Shown here: positions 53,496 through 63,699 of the stretch, piece after piece
How the letters are laid out: every line of letters begins with the position of its first letter
How positions within the stretch are numbered: position 1 is the stretch's first letter
Source: Shinisaurus crocodilurus
Lineage: Eukaryota; Chordata; Lepidosauria; Squamata; Shinisauridae
Length of the DNA: 64,000 nucleotides
Direction: 5' to 3'
NCBI GenBank assembly: GCA_021292165.1
Contig: CM037876.1
Span: forward strand, 311,314,492 to 311,378,491
Program-made: the position numbers and the translations under genes
The notes under the pieces: model-generated
Told to the model about the DNA's origin: nothing
The model's input: the letters and a program-made list of their open reading frames with translations, nothing else
The model's database searches: none

Positions 53496-53894
53496 GACGA
53501 ACGCTGGAAATAGAAGGGATGCTGATGCAGGGCGACTTTTCTCTGGTGATGGTAGAATTATGGAGCGTACCACTTTTTAGACTACAGATAAGGCTTCCCC
53601 CCCCCCCCCAATTTAGAATGCTGCTCCCCCATGTAAAATGCATGTAGTAAACTAGTACCTCAAGGACAGGGGTATATAGAACCTTTCTTCCCAAAGTGCT
53701 AGATTAGTACATGCAGTGTGGCTTGTTTGTTTTACAGGGCGGAGAAATTCCAAAAGAGGACTGAAGTGCTACAGTCCAACATGCCACCTTCTCAATCCAC
53801 CACCTCATTCAGCGTAATGGCCAGTTCAGTTTTCCATTAGGTCACCTCCTCCCCCCCATTGCATAATGATGTAAAAGGCACTGAGTGTCAAGCA
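53496..53894. other. Unclassified stretch
   Basis: C run at 53599-53609. No gene or repeat recognised. Confidence 0.3.
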
Positions 53895-54031
53895 CAGTGT
53901 TCTCCAACCCTGGGTCCCCAGATGTTTTTGGCCTACAACTCCCAGCATGCCCCAGCCAGCGTAGCTGGCTGGGGCATGCTGGGAGTTGTAGGCCAAAAAC
54001 ATCTCTGGGGACCCAAGGTTGGAGAAGACTG
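53895..54031. mobile_element. Foldback hAT MITE, copy 8
   Basis: 137 bp with a ct insertion (catctctgggg) in the right arm. Duplications gtcaagca (53887-53894) and gtctagca (54032-54039), 7 of 8. Confidence 0.88.
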
Positions 54032-54466
54032 GTCTAGCAGAAAAAGAAATTGATACATTTTATAAATGAAAAGTATGTCTTCTTAAAATAAGGATTTGAA
54101 ATGCATTGCTTTATAATATGTCTAGTGATTGTTCCCTAAAGTAAGGTTATTAGTCATACTGAGCCCATGTGGATAGGATTCTCTTGTACCAAAGCATAGC
54201 ATTCATTTTCCTTCCTTTTTCTTCTCTTCCTTTAAAAAAGAAAAAAGAAAAAAAAGTGTTCCTGTGAAAGGGAAGCAGTCAATATGTTTGCATTACTTCA
54301 CTTGGGGCGATTAAGTTTCTAATCCTATTTGAGTTGGGAGGTGGCGGGGGGGGGGGGGGAGGAAAAATTCTTGATTCTTCTAGTGATTGGATTGTGCAAA
54401 GGGCTCTCAGCTGAGCATAAAGAGATCAGAAAGGGTTTTTTTTTTTTTCTTCTTTTCTTTACGCAG
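54032..54466. other. Unique stretch, possible intron end
   Basis: A-rich and G-rich runs, ending in a strong polypyrimidine tract (54435-54460) and acgcag at 54461-54466, a good splice acceptor. Confidence 0.4.
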
Positions 54467-54580
54467 GTAGCAAAGTTTTATGAGAATTACAGGAAATCCA
54501 TTCTGGAAAAAAGAGAGAACACATACGATGGAAAAAACAGTTTGGATGAGATTCAACCTGAAAGCCTGGATCAAAGTTAA
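54467..54580 (+). CDS. Candidate terminal coding exon, unknown gene
   Basis: After a T/C-rich tract and acgcag, the sequence reads VAKFYENYRKSILEKRENTY then DGKNSLDEIQPESLDQS and a TAA stop (37 codons, phase 0). It is charged, polar and free of repeats, unlike the chance frames elsewhere. Flanks are unique DNA for several hundred bases. I do not recognise the protein. No AATAAA was seen in the next 150 bases, and no partner exon is identified in the window. It could still be a chance frame. Confidence 0.35.
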   Translation, partial: VAKFYENYRKSILEKRENTYDGKNSLDEIQPESLDQS

Positions 54581-54732
54581 AATCTCATTATTTGCCCTTT
54601 CTACTCATTCCTAAGTCCACCCCTCCAAATGATCACCCAGAGAACAGTAGGTGATGAGGGCATCAGGGCAGCAGTTTTGTTGTAGTTATTGTGTTAACAA
54701 ATCAGGAACATAGAAGCAGTTGTGAAATGAAA

Positions 54733-55120
54733 GAACATAAGAAGAGCCCTGCTGGATCAGACCAAGGGTCCATCTAGTCCAGCATTCTGTTCACACAGTG
54801 GCCAACCAGCTGCCCACGGGATCCCACAAGCGGGACACGAGTGCAACAGCACCCTCCCGCCCATGTTCCCCAGCAACTGGTGTACACAGGCATACTGCTT
54901 CTGACACTGGAGGAAGCACAGAGCCATCAGGACTAGTAGCCATTGATAGCCTTCTCCTCCATGAATTTGTCCAACCCCCTTTTGAAGCTCTCCAAATTGG
55001 TGGCCGTCACTACATCTGGTGGAAGTGAATTCCATAGTTTAACTATGTGCTGTGTGAAGACGTCCTTCCTTTTATCTGTCCTGAATCTCCCACCAATCGG
55101 CTTCATGGGGATTACCCCAT
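54733..55120 (-). mobile_element. CR1-like LINE 3' end
   Basis: gaacataagaagagccctgc, ccatctagtccagcattctg (3' UTR), then a minus frame (54933-55142) reading RKDVFTQHIVKLWNSLPPDV and ESFKRGLDKFM, the CR1 C-terminus of a different subfamily. Confidence 0.75.
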
Positions 55121-55559
55121 TGGGTCCCAGTTTGCAGGACACGGAATAATGGGCTCAAGTTACAGGAACCCAGATTCCACCTAAACATCAGGAAAAATTT
55201 CCTTTGACTGTCAGAGCAATAAGACAATGGAACCAACGATCTAGGGAGGTGGTGGGCTCTCCCTAGTGCTTTTTTTCTGAAGAAAAAGGTACCGGAACTC
55301 TTGGATTACATTTCCTCGGGAGTAGATGGCGATTAAATTGTAATGCAATTAATAGAAGAAAAGGTGCTGGAACTCAGTTCCGGTGAGTTCCACCAGAAAA
55401 AAAGCCCTGGCTCTCCCACTCTGGAGGCATTCAAGGTGCAGCTGGACAGCCATCTGTCAGGGATGCTTTGACCTGGATTCCTGCATTGAGCAGGGGGTTG
55501 GACTCGATGGCCTGGTAGGCCCCTTCCAACTCTACTTTTCTATGATTCTATGATTCTAT
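55121..55559 (+). mobile_element. CR1 LINE 3' end, split by a hAT MITE
   Basis: cagtttgcaggacacggaat onwards is the young CR1 C-terminus, interrupted at 55264-55409, ending with the octamer tail tctatgattctatgattcta. It abuts the opposed CR1 at 55120. Confidence 0.85.
55264..55409. mobile_element. hAT MITE, 'GGCTTTTTTTCTG' type
   Basis: Left end tagtgctttttttctg and right end cagaaaaaaagccctg are inverted repeats. Perfect 8-bp duplications gctctccc at 55256-55263 and 55410-55417 within the CR1. Confidence 0.88.
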
Positions 55560-55574
55560 TAAGAGAGAGGGAGA

Positions 55575-56850
55575 AAAAAAATGTCTCCCTGTCCACTTTC
55601 TCCACACCAGGCATAATTGTGTACACCTCTGTCGTGTCTCTCCCTTACTCACCTTTTTTCTAAGCTAAACAATCCCAGCTGCTGTAACCTTTCCTCATAT
55701 GGGAGTTGGTCCAGCCCCTTGATCATTTTAGTTGCCCTTTTTTCTGCACTTTTTCCAACTCTACAAATGTCCTTTTGTAGGTGCGGTGACCAGAACTGTG
55801 TACACACTATTCTAAGTGTGGTCGCAGTATAGATTTGTATAAGGGCAGCATGATCGAGGCAGTTTTATTTTCTATTCCTTTCCTAATTATGCCCAACATG
55901 GAGTTTGCCTTTTTCACCGCAGTCGCACACTGGGTCGCCATTTTCCAGGGATGGGGACTCGGACTCGAGGACTCGACTTGTGAGTCGGACTGAGTCCCCC
56001 CTCTGACTCGACTCGGACTCAAGTCCCAATATTTTTAATGGGACTCGAGACTCGACTCGGGACTCGAGACCAAGGACTCTTCAACATCCCTGGGCTGTGC
56101 CAGAAGGAGTGGAGAGGAGCATGATTGCCGGCAAAGAGCGCATGGAAGCGAGGTGCACTGCTGCTCGGCCACTATGTATGGACGACTACCAGGAGTGCAG
56201 CCCCAAGTGTGTCAAGATTTATTTTGATTGATGTGTTGCGTACTTGGGAGAGGCAGAAGAAGGACCTGAGATTACTCTGTGTGGCTGCTCTGAGTGTGAA
56301 GTAGCCTTATTTTGTTGGGAAAAAACCCCATTGATTTTAATAGGGACTCGTGGAGTCAGCTTTGGGAGTGACTCGTGACTCGTGAGTCACCATTTTGGAC
56401 CAAGGACTCGGACTCGAGACTCGGGTCCAAAGACTCGTGACTCGACTCGTAACTCGAGACCAAGGACTCTTCAACATCCCTGCCATTTTCATCAAGCCGT
56501 CCACCACAACCCCAAGATCTCTTTCCTGGTCAGTCCCCTTTTTAAGCGAGGATAATGTGGGTGATGGCCTTCCTTTGCGGTTTGTTTCCAGCACTGCGAG
56601 AATACTCCCTGGAAACCTGGGGGTTCTTACTTAGCTTACTATGGGTACTAGGAATTGACCACACAATCCTCCATGAATGTACGTATCCCTTTTAAAGCCA
56701 TCTAAGTTGGTGGCTGTCACCACACTTTGCGGTAGCAGCAAGTTCCGTTGACTGTGCACTGTGTGAAGGAGGCTTCCTTTGGTCTTTCCTGAATCTCTTG
56801 CCAATCATTTTCATTGGATGACCGCTATTATTAATGAGGGAAATCATCAA
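55575..56850 (-). mobile_element. Old CR1 LINE, split by the GACTCG hAT
   Basis: tgtccactttctccacacc, gttgcccttttttctgcact and gccattttc lead up to the hAT (55946-56482). After it the minus frame DQERDLGVVVDGLMK continues the same CR1. 56660-56850 belongs to a further CR1 3' part. Confidence 0.75.
55946..56482. mobile_element. GACTCG-rich hAT element, copy 2 (537 bp)
   Basis: Perfect 8-bp duplications ccattttc at 55938-55945 and 56483-56490. Ends cagggatggggactcggact / caacatccctg and the block gtagccttattttgttggga match copy 1. The middle portion differs, so the copies are different deletion or capture forms. Confidence 0.92.
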
Positions 56851-57087
56851 CTTCATCATCACCACTGTCTTTCCACTATGCATGCTTCCATAGATCTCTA
56901 TTCAGATTCAGCTGACACCTCCGCCCACCCCAATGGAAGGAATCGAATGTTATCTATTCCTCTTCTTGACTCATCAACATACAGTCACATGTCCATCGCC
57001 ATGGAAGTCCAGGTAGACCAGCCATCCCAACCTGGAGCCCTCCAGATGTTTTAAACTTCCACTTCCATCAGCACCGGCAAGGGTGGT
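56851..57087. other. Unclassified stretch, M3-like end
   Basis: 57020-57085 (ccatcccaacctggagccct, ccagatgttttaaactt) is an M3-type hAT fragment. The rest is unremarkable. Confidence 0.4.
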
Positions 57088-57510
57088 GCTAGGTACCGAA
57101 AAGATCCAGGCCTCAGGTCCACAGGACAAAAGAAAAAAAGAAAAAGAAAGCACAAATTTGCATATGCTAACTTACATGGCTAATGGCAAGGGATTCTGGG
57201 AGCTGTAGTCCAGCAACATCTGGAGACCCAAGGGTGGCCGGGTGACCGGCCAGATGGGTGATTAATAAATATAAGAAATAAATAAATAAACATCTGAGGA
57301 CCCAAGGTTGGAGAGCCGTGCTCTAAAGTCTCTCTCTCTCTGTGTGTGTGTCTTTAAACTTTTAAAGGACCCTGTCAGCTAAGGACACCCCTATTTGTAA
57401 AAAGAGATGTACGGACAGGGGAGAGGAGGGCATTTGATTTTAGAAAAAAAAAACTCAGGCAGAAAGATTCAAGGGCCGGGGGCAGCAGGAGGTGAAGCAC
57501 AGGTGGGCAA
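57088..57510 (+). repeat. Interspersed repeat G, copy 2, interrupted
   Basis: 57088-57176 and 57326-57510 together parallel 33915-34185. The gap holds an M2 hAT half with an L2 tail inside it. Confidence 0.65.
57177..57325. mobile_element. M2 hAT MITE half with nested L2 tail
   Basis: tggctaatggcaagggattc, agctgtagtccagcaacatc, then an L2 tail (57232-57291, gaccggccagatgggtgatt), then cccaaggttggagagccgtg. Three elements nested within about 420 bases. Confidence 0.7.
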
Positions 57511-58162
57511 AAAGCCAGCTAGTCCAGGGGGATCAGATGCAACAGAGATCATGAGGGTGTGTGTGTCCCTTTATTTCAGCAAGTGCCCATGGACAGCAGG
57601 GTGGTGGGGCAGATGGCCTGCCAGAGATTCGGGGCACCAAATGAAAGATTCGGGGCTCCAGCCCTAGTGAGCCGCCCCCTAACACCGCCTCTGTGGACTG
57701 TGATGGAAATAAAAAGCTTACTTTAATCTGTTTCTTTTTGAAGGTACTCCTTTCCTCTTCCCCCCTAACTTTGTGCAGTTATAGAGAGCGATCCTACACT
57801 CTCGAGTGCAAGGGGTGAGGGAATTTAGATGCACTCAGGAGTGTCTCTAAATGTTTCCTGGGGACAGGGGTGTCGTTGGGAGCAGGAACAGCTGAGGATC
57901 CCACGGATCCTTGGCTACTCCCCTGCCCACCCACTGCCCACCCTGAAATGCCCATTCCCCCACCCCCTATGAGATCGGAGTTCCAGCCTCATAGAAGGAG
58001 CCACCGTGGAAACTTCCACGGTGTCTGAGCAGAGCCAAAATGAGGGCTCCAACATTGGGAAAACCCTTCCCAGGTTGTAGCTCTGTTTATCACTTTGGAG
58101 GGGGTCTTCCAGCACGATCCTTTGGCTCCTGCGACATTGTCTAGGGACCACAGGATTGCTCT
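57511..58162. other. Unclassified stretch
   Basis: No gene or repeat recognised. Confidence 0.3.
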
Positions 58163-58283
58163 CTTAAGGCGCAATCCTATAGCATGTTTAGACCGAAAAA
58201 GGCCGACAACTTCCAGCACGCCCCTGGAAGCATGCTGGACTTCTTTTTTTTCTCTCTGTCTAAACATGCGTAGGATTGCTCTA
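58163..58283. mobile_element. MITE family M1, diverged copy
   Basis: aaggcgcaatcctatagcat / taaacatgcgtaggattgct, core rearranged (cttccagcacgcccctggaa). Confidence 0.7.
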
Positions 58284-58456
58284 GAAGTCTCTCTGAAGGA
58301 GGCAGAAATAATGTGTGTGTGTGATGCACACCTAGTAGAACAAGTTGGAGGTTGTTTCACAACCCCCTTGGGACATCCTGACGGTGAACACTGACATTGT
58401 TCTGGGGGAACAGAAGCTGGGATCTTATCTCGTTAAGCAAACAACGAAAGAAGTCT

Positions 58457-58495
58457 CCATGCTCCGCAGGAGAAGATTTCTCCTGCGGAACATGG
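58457..58495. repeat. 18-bp-arm hairpin
   Basis: ccatgctccgcaggagaa and ttctcctgcggaacatgg pair with one mismatch around gat. Confidence 0.88.
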
Positions 58496-58559
58496 TGAAT
58501 GTCAGCTCCGATGTTTGAATCCAACTCCGAACCCACTAAAATGGATTTTATTTTAAAAT

Positions 58560-58975
58560 GCACATCATGCCAACTTGTCCTGAAAGGACCCTTGAGGGGG
58601 CTTACATGACAATCTAAAAATACAATATTAAAACACCCAGCAAATAAAATTTTAAGGAGCAGAACAGAACAGAACAGAGGACATCAAGCCAAAATAAAAT
58701 AAAATAAAATAAAATAAAGGGAGAACAGCAATAATTAACCGATGGCTTATTTAAACAGAAAGTTGCCCCCCAAAGAGACAGACAGACAGACAGAGTGAGC
58801 ATGACTGGCAGGCCTTGTTAGACAAGGAGTTCCACAAGAATGGTGCCACTCCTGAGAAGGCCGTGTTTCATTTAGCCAAAAGTCTAGGTGTTATTTGTTG
58901 TCCCCGGCCAGGTTTAGGTAACAATATGGCTGGCACATTCTGGGCCAGCAGGTTTTGATATCTCGTCCCCTCATG
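58560..58975 (-). mobile_element. L2-like LINE 3' end
   Basis: UTR with (AAAAT)n (58690-58718) and (ACAG)n, then gttccacaagaatggtgcca and tgagaaggccgtgtttcatt. Confidence 0.6.
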
Positions 58976-59506
58976 TACTCAGAAGTGAGTCCCATTGGTT
59001 TCAATAACTCTCCCACCCAAGTAAATTTGCTCGGTGGCACTTCATGTATTACATGCTCCCATTTCAAGGCTCAAATATGCCCAGAGGCCCACTATGTCAC
59101 CCAGGAAATCCTGTCTGACCCCTAATCCCTAAATGTGGGGCTGTGTTTGCTCAGTGGTCCGGAAACACGTCCCCCCCCCGGAAGAGATCCCATGTGGAGC
59201 GAAACAATATTGACAAATATTCAGTTTTCACTGTATTTCTCCATTCAAATTCTGAATGCAAAATTCCAAATTCAAATTTGAATATGACATTTTAAACTCA
59301 GAATTCAAAATACACGTGCCTTGGGACACTGACATCTCTTGGTGGTTTTGGAGGGAATCTAACATGAAATCTCATAAACCATCACCTATCAAATACTGAA
59401 TACCTTTGCATGTAATATGTCAAATGCTGTCAAATGTGTGAAATATCGTAACTAGGGCTGCACAACTTGATTAAATAAATGTTAATCAATTAAGCATATG
59501 GGTTTT
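58976..59506. other. Unclassified stretch
   Basis: 59240-59300 holds repeated AAATTC/GAATTT words (caaattctgaatgc, ccaaattcaaatttgaat). No gene seen. Confidence 0.35.
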
Positions 59507-59642
59507 TAAGATGCAATCCTATGCAAGTTTAGACAGAAAAAAGGCCTACCAGCTCCCAGCATGCCCCAGCCAGCTATGCTGGCTGGGGCATGCTGGGAGC
59601 TGTAGTCCTTTTTCTGTAAAACTTGAATAGGATTGTGTCTTA
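59507..59642. mobile_element. MITE family M1, full copy
   Basis: Ends aagatgcaatcctatgcaag / cttgaataggattgtgtctt. Inner palindrome agctcccagcatgccccagc with its full mirror. Confidence 0.82.
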
Positions 59643-59805
59643 GTTGCTTACCCTGTTGATTAAATTTGCATATATTTGCATAAACGATATTTCTGAAGCA
59701 AGAAGCCTATTTGCTTGGCTTTTAGATGCTGTGCACACACATTCCCCCCATGAAAAAGAGAAAAAAGGGGAGAGAGCGAGAGGGTCAGAGAGAAGGCCTT
59801 TCTTT

Positions 59806-59882
59806 TACAGCGCAATCCTTTACATCGTATACTCAGAAGTAAGCTCGTTGAGTTCAATAGGACTTACAGGCTTGCAGCTTGA
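59806..59882. mobile_element. MITE, 'AGAAGTAAG' type
   Basis: cagcgcaatcctttacatcg, actcagaagtaagctcgttg, agttcaataggacttacagg. The same layout is found at 6661-6740. Confidence 0.5.
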
Positions 59883-60122
59883 AATGGTGCTTACCATCTG
59901 CAAGGTTTTCTCTCTCTCTTTTAAATAAACCTTTGCATTAAAAAACAATAAACATTTCTTTATTAAAAAGCACACACCTTGCTGCCTAATTCATTGGGGC
60001 ACCTTTTTTGGGGGGGGTCAATCAAAGTTTTAAAAATGGATTAATCTACCTAATTAATGATTAAACTTCTTGCAAACCTAATCATTACATATCAATGACC
60101 CAGTATTGTTAAATGTCAAATA
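59883..60122. other. Unclassified AT-rich stretch
   Basis: No gene or repeat recognised. Confidence 0.3.
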
Positions 60123-60394
60123 CAGCCGGTGTGGTGCAGTGGTTAGAGTGCTGGAGTGGGACTCGGGCGACCCAGGTTCTAGTCTGCGCTCGGCCCTGAA
60201 GTTCACTGGGTGACTTTGGGCCAGTGCAGTGACTGACTCTCAGCCTAGCCTACCTCACAGGGTTGTTGTGAGGATAAACCGTGTTTGTGCGTGTGTGTGG
60301 AGGATCATGTAAGCTGCCTTGGGTTCCTTGCAAGAGAAAAAAAAGGTGGAATATAAATGTAATAATAATAATAATAATGACAACAACAACAACA
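60123..60394 (+). mobile_element. Sauria-type SINE
   Basis: A box tgtggtgcagtggttagag, B box caggttctagtctgc, body and tail, then (AAT)n/(AAC)n. Confidence 0.85.
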
Positions 60395-60485
60395 TTTTTA
60401 AAGTCGTAGGATGTCAGCTGCTGAGAGTGAATATTTGGTGCGTATGAAATAAACATTCAGCAGTTCAGAGATCACCAATCTTGAG

Positions 60486-60617
60486 CGGCTTTCCCCAAGC
60501 CGGGGCCCTCCGGATGTGTTGGGACTGCAACAGCCATCATCCCCAGCCAGCGTGACCGTCAGTGATGGGAGTTGCAATCCAACACCTCTGGAGGGCCCCA
60601 AGCTTGGGGAAGCCTGT
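60486..60617. mobile_element. hAT MITE family M3, full copy
   Basis: Ends cggctttccccaagccgggg / ccccaagcttggggaagcct, core catcatccccagccagcgtg. Duplication unclear. Confidence 0.65.
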
Positions 60618-60939
60618 TCTAGCACATTTGCCGAAAAGAATCCCCAGTAGCAAACTTGTATAAATGGGCCCATATCTCGATGAGGGCGTGTTCCGCAGCC
60701 GAGCCCTGCTTCCGCTGAAAAGACCTTGCAGGGGTTGGTGTCTCCGGGCTGCGCTGAGGCTTGGACGTTCCTAGGGTTGGGATGCTAGTCCCGCATAGGG
60801 TTGAAACGGTCCCTGTGTCTTCCCTCAAGAAATCACTCCTGTTCTGGGGAGAGCTGGTGCACTGTTCGTGCAGAGAGCACGAACGAGGAGTCAAGAGGTC
60901 CCCAGTTCAAATCTCACCTTTGTTGCCCACTCACTATAG
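60618..60939. other. Unclassified stretch
   Basis: 60860-60930 has a tRNA-like B box (cccagttcaaatctc) and may be a worn SINE. Confidence 0.3.
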
Positions 60940-61255
60940 CAGGGGTGCAGAAACTCCAGCCGAGGGGCCAAGTCCGGCCCGCCGGGGTTCCGCAGAAGGC
61001 CACGCCCCTTTCCCTCAACCACAGACAGCTTTGGTGTTTTCCCTGCTTTTGAGCAGTCTCTCCCCTCCCGATCCCCCCCCCTTCTAATAGGTTGAAATGT
61101 CTCTCCTAAGACTTAGTTCCTGGCAGTAAGAACTTTACGCTAAAATATGCTAGTATTTTCGACACTGCCCCTTTTGCCTCGTCCCTCCCCCCCCCCCGCC
61201 CAACTTCCCTGAAATAGAAATCAGCTCTCAGGCTGAAAGAAGTTCTGCACTCCTG
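60940..61255. mobile_element. hAT-like element, 316 bp
   Basis: Ends caggggtgcagaaactcc / gaagttctgcactcctg. Flanks cactatag (60932-60939) and cattatgg (61256-61263) match at 6 of 8. Left end includes gtccggcccgccggg. Confidence 0.65.
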
Positions 61256-61394
61256 CATTATGGGATGGCCCAACAGTCAAGCCACCATAATCTTAGGCTT
61301 AGCTCACCACTTCCAGCTCATGGGGATGATAATAATACCAGCTCACCCTGCAGGGGTGTTGTGAGGTTTACTGTCGGCATGTGTGTGTGGTCAG
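61256..61394. other. Possible worn SINE
   Basis: tcaccctgcaggggtgttgtgaggttt resembles the Sauria SINE body in words of up to ten bases. Weak. Confidence 0.3.
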
Positions 61395-61680
61395 CATTAT
61401 TTATTTGTTTGTTTGTTTACAGTATATGTAAACAGCTCCGTATCTAAGTAGATTCCGGTGAACAATAAAAAGATAAAAAAAACAGATCAAAGAAACAAAA
61501 ACAATACATTGAAAACAAATTAACATTGCACTGGTGGTTGGAGAGCAGAGAAGGCTTCCCAGAACAAGGAGGTCTTCTTCAGCAGGCGCTGAAAGCGGCA
61601 CAATGTTGGAGCCGGCCCGACCTCCAGAAGCAAAGAGCTCCACAGAAATGGAAATTTGAAAGACTCCGTTTTTTCTATCT
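61395..61680 (-). mobile_element. L2-like LINE 3' end
   Basis: (GTTT)n start, AAAACAAAT UTR, then gaaggcttcccagaacaagg, tcttcagcaggcgctgaaag and aagagctccacagaaatgg. Confidence 0.6.
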
Positions 61681-62174
61681 GTATACAAACACAATTATTA
61701 CGGTTACCACAATATTTCTCTAGCACCCCACCACCACAATACGGTGTCAAGAGGGTGGAAAAACATCCAGTTCTTACCCATACTTTACTTAGCACAGTCC
61801 AGACTTATTTGAAACGTGATGATGCAAGTATCGTGGGTACCTATTGGCTAATTCTTGTGACATCACCGATGAGGAGTGAGTCGACCCCCCCCCCCAAAAA
61901 AACACACACTTACACTCATGCCATATCGCGACTCTCCTGGAAGGCCTCTGCCTGCAGAGGAGGCTGCCACCAGACCTGAAACTGAGTCATCTGAAGACAA
62001 AGTATGGTGGGGGAAATCATAAGTTTTACCCGCTGACCAGTAGCCTTCAGACCCTAAGTGGTGGATGATCTGTGGCATGGAAGCCACAGGTGGTCCAGGT
62101 AGCTGAAATCCATCACATTCCTGGTGAGCAGTAGCAGGGACTGTTAGCTTGTTTATGGTTCTCTGGCTCTAGAG
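61681..62174. other. Unclassified stretch
   Basis: No gene recognised. C/A run at 61886-61906. Confidence 0.3.
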
Positions 62175-62310
62175 CAGGGCTCTCCAACCTTGGGTCCCCA
62201 GATGTTGCTGGACTGCAGCTCCCAGCATACCCAGCCAGCATGGCTAATGGCAAGGGATTCTGGGAGCTGCAGTCCAGCAACATCTGGGGAACCGAGGTTG
62301 GAGAGCCCTG
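62175..62310. mobile_element. hAT MITE family M2, copy 2
   Basis: 136 bp, ends cagggctctccaacc / ggttggagagccctg. Duplications ctctagag (62167-62174) and atctagag (62311-62318), 7 of 8. Confidence 0.9.
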
Positions 62311-62565
62311 ATCTAGAGGCAAAACCACTCAAGGCACATGGTTGTGTGCATAGCGTACGTCTGCCAAACCGGCAGGCCGCCGCTATACTCTGCTCTCAGG
62401 CTGTAGCAGGCCTCCCTGCTGCCTAATGATCTTCTTGGTTGGACCCCAAGGATCAATCTGCCAGTGCTGGAGAGGGGACAAGTATACCCAGAGCACACGC
62501 CGGCAAGGCCAGATGGCTTCTCTCACCCCCCCACTGGGGGACTGCAGTGACTGGTGTTTTGGTGG
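62311..62565. other. Unclassified stretch
   Basis: No gene seen. Confidence 0.3.
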
Positions 62566-62775
62566 GTCTGTGCTATGCGACGAGTGACCCTGCAGCAGAC
62601 ATGGGTTCTTCTGGGTGGCTTGTCACACAACATGACCAGCTGCACTGCCGTGTGTGGTGTGTGTGTTTATTATGCCAGTCCACCCCTGGCAGGCGATCGG
62701 GATGGGGAAATAACTTAAGCCACTGTGGCTTGCTTCTCCTCTGTGATTGTGTGAACCCGGGTCACTCTCTGCGGG
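62566..62775. mobile_element. MITE-like element, 'GGTTCACACAA' type
   Basis: tggcttgtcacacaacatga and gattgtgtgaacccgggtca, as in 27065-27285. Boundaries approximate. Confidence 0.45.
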
Positions 62776-62869
62776 CCAGGGCTGTGCGGCGTTAGTATCC
62801 CCACTTTGAACCGCCTGCAGCGGACTCCTCCGGCCAGCACGAGCAGCCGCCCTCCACCCACCCCCGCAC

Positions 62870-62968
62870 CTCCCGATGTTGGACTGCACTCCCATCTCCC
62901 CATAGAAGGTGGCCGGGGAATGGGAGCTGTAGTCCAACACATCTGGAGGGTGCCAGGCTGGGGTAGGC
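62870..62968. mobile_element. hAT MITE family M3-like, worn
   Basis: cccgatgttggactgcactc and gagctgtagtccaacacatc with gagggtgccaggctgggg. Confidence 0.5.
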
Positions 62969-63031
62969 CAGTAGGGCACCCACAGGGGCACCTATCTGGC
63001 CAGCAGTACCCGCGCCCTGCGTTTTTTACAG

Positions 63032-63167
63032 CAGTGTTTCTCAACCTTGGTCCCCAGATGTTTTTTGGCCTACAACTCCCAGCATGCCCCAGCCAGCATA
63101 GCTGGCTGGGGCATGCTGGGAGTTGTAGGCCAAAAAACATCTGGGGACCCAAGGTTGAGAAACACTG
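63032..63167. mobile_element. Foldback hAT MITE, copy 9
   Basis: 136 bp, ends cagtgtttctcaacc / ggttgagaaacactg. Duplications ttttacag (63024-63031) and ttttacac (63168-63175), 7 of 8. Confidence 0.9.
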
Positions 63168-63182
63168 TTTTACACTGATTCA

Positions 63183-63217
63183 CGCACGCAGGTTCATCAC
63201 GGATGAACCTGCGTGCG
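63183..63217. repeat. Perfect 16-bp-arm hairpin
   Basis: cgcacgcaggttcatc and gatgaacctgcgtgcg with loop acg. Confidence 0.9.
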
Positions 63218-63699
63218 ATGGTCACAACGTGCGTGTCCGTTATTTACCTGTGTGTGTGTGCGTGAGCGGTCCCTCGATGGTGCCGTCATCAAGCGATGGG
63301 CATGCCCGAGTGGACCTTAGCCTTTGCTTTTAAGATTAGCCATGATGCAACTTTGGCATGGGCTCCTTTTTGCCAGCTGACACCGCGCCCCCCGCCCCGC
63401 CCCCATCTCCTGGCCTGGCGTGCACTTAGAAGAGGGATGGATTGGACTGGACAGTTCCCGCAGGCGCCCAACCCGCGGCACACAATTGTTGCCCGTGGAA
63501 CGGGATCTCGCTGGACTCCTAGAAGGCAAAGGTTGAAATGCGGTTGCGGGAGGCTTGGACTGAACATCTGGGAAAGCCCCAAATGTCCCATGCAGACTCC
63601 ACTAAAGCCAAAGAGAAAGAAGGAAAAAGAAAGAAAGAAAGAAAGCGAGCGAGCTCCGGAGAGAAGGACTGGAGGCCAAAGGGGTGGGACATCCCCTTG
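63218..63699. other. Unique GC-rich stretch
   Basis: (AAAG)n at 63624-63649. Open minus frames are chance-like. Possible upstream flank of the CpG-rich region. Confidence 0.35.
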
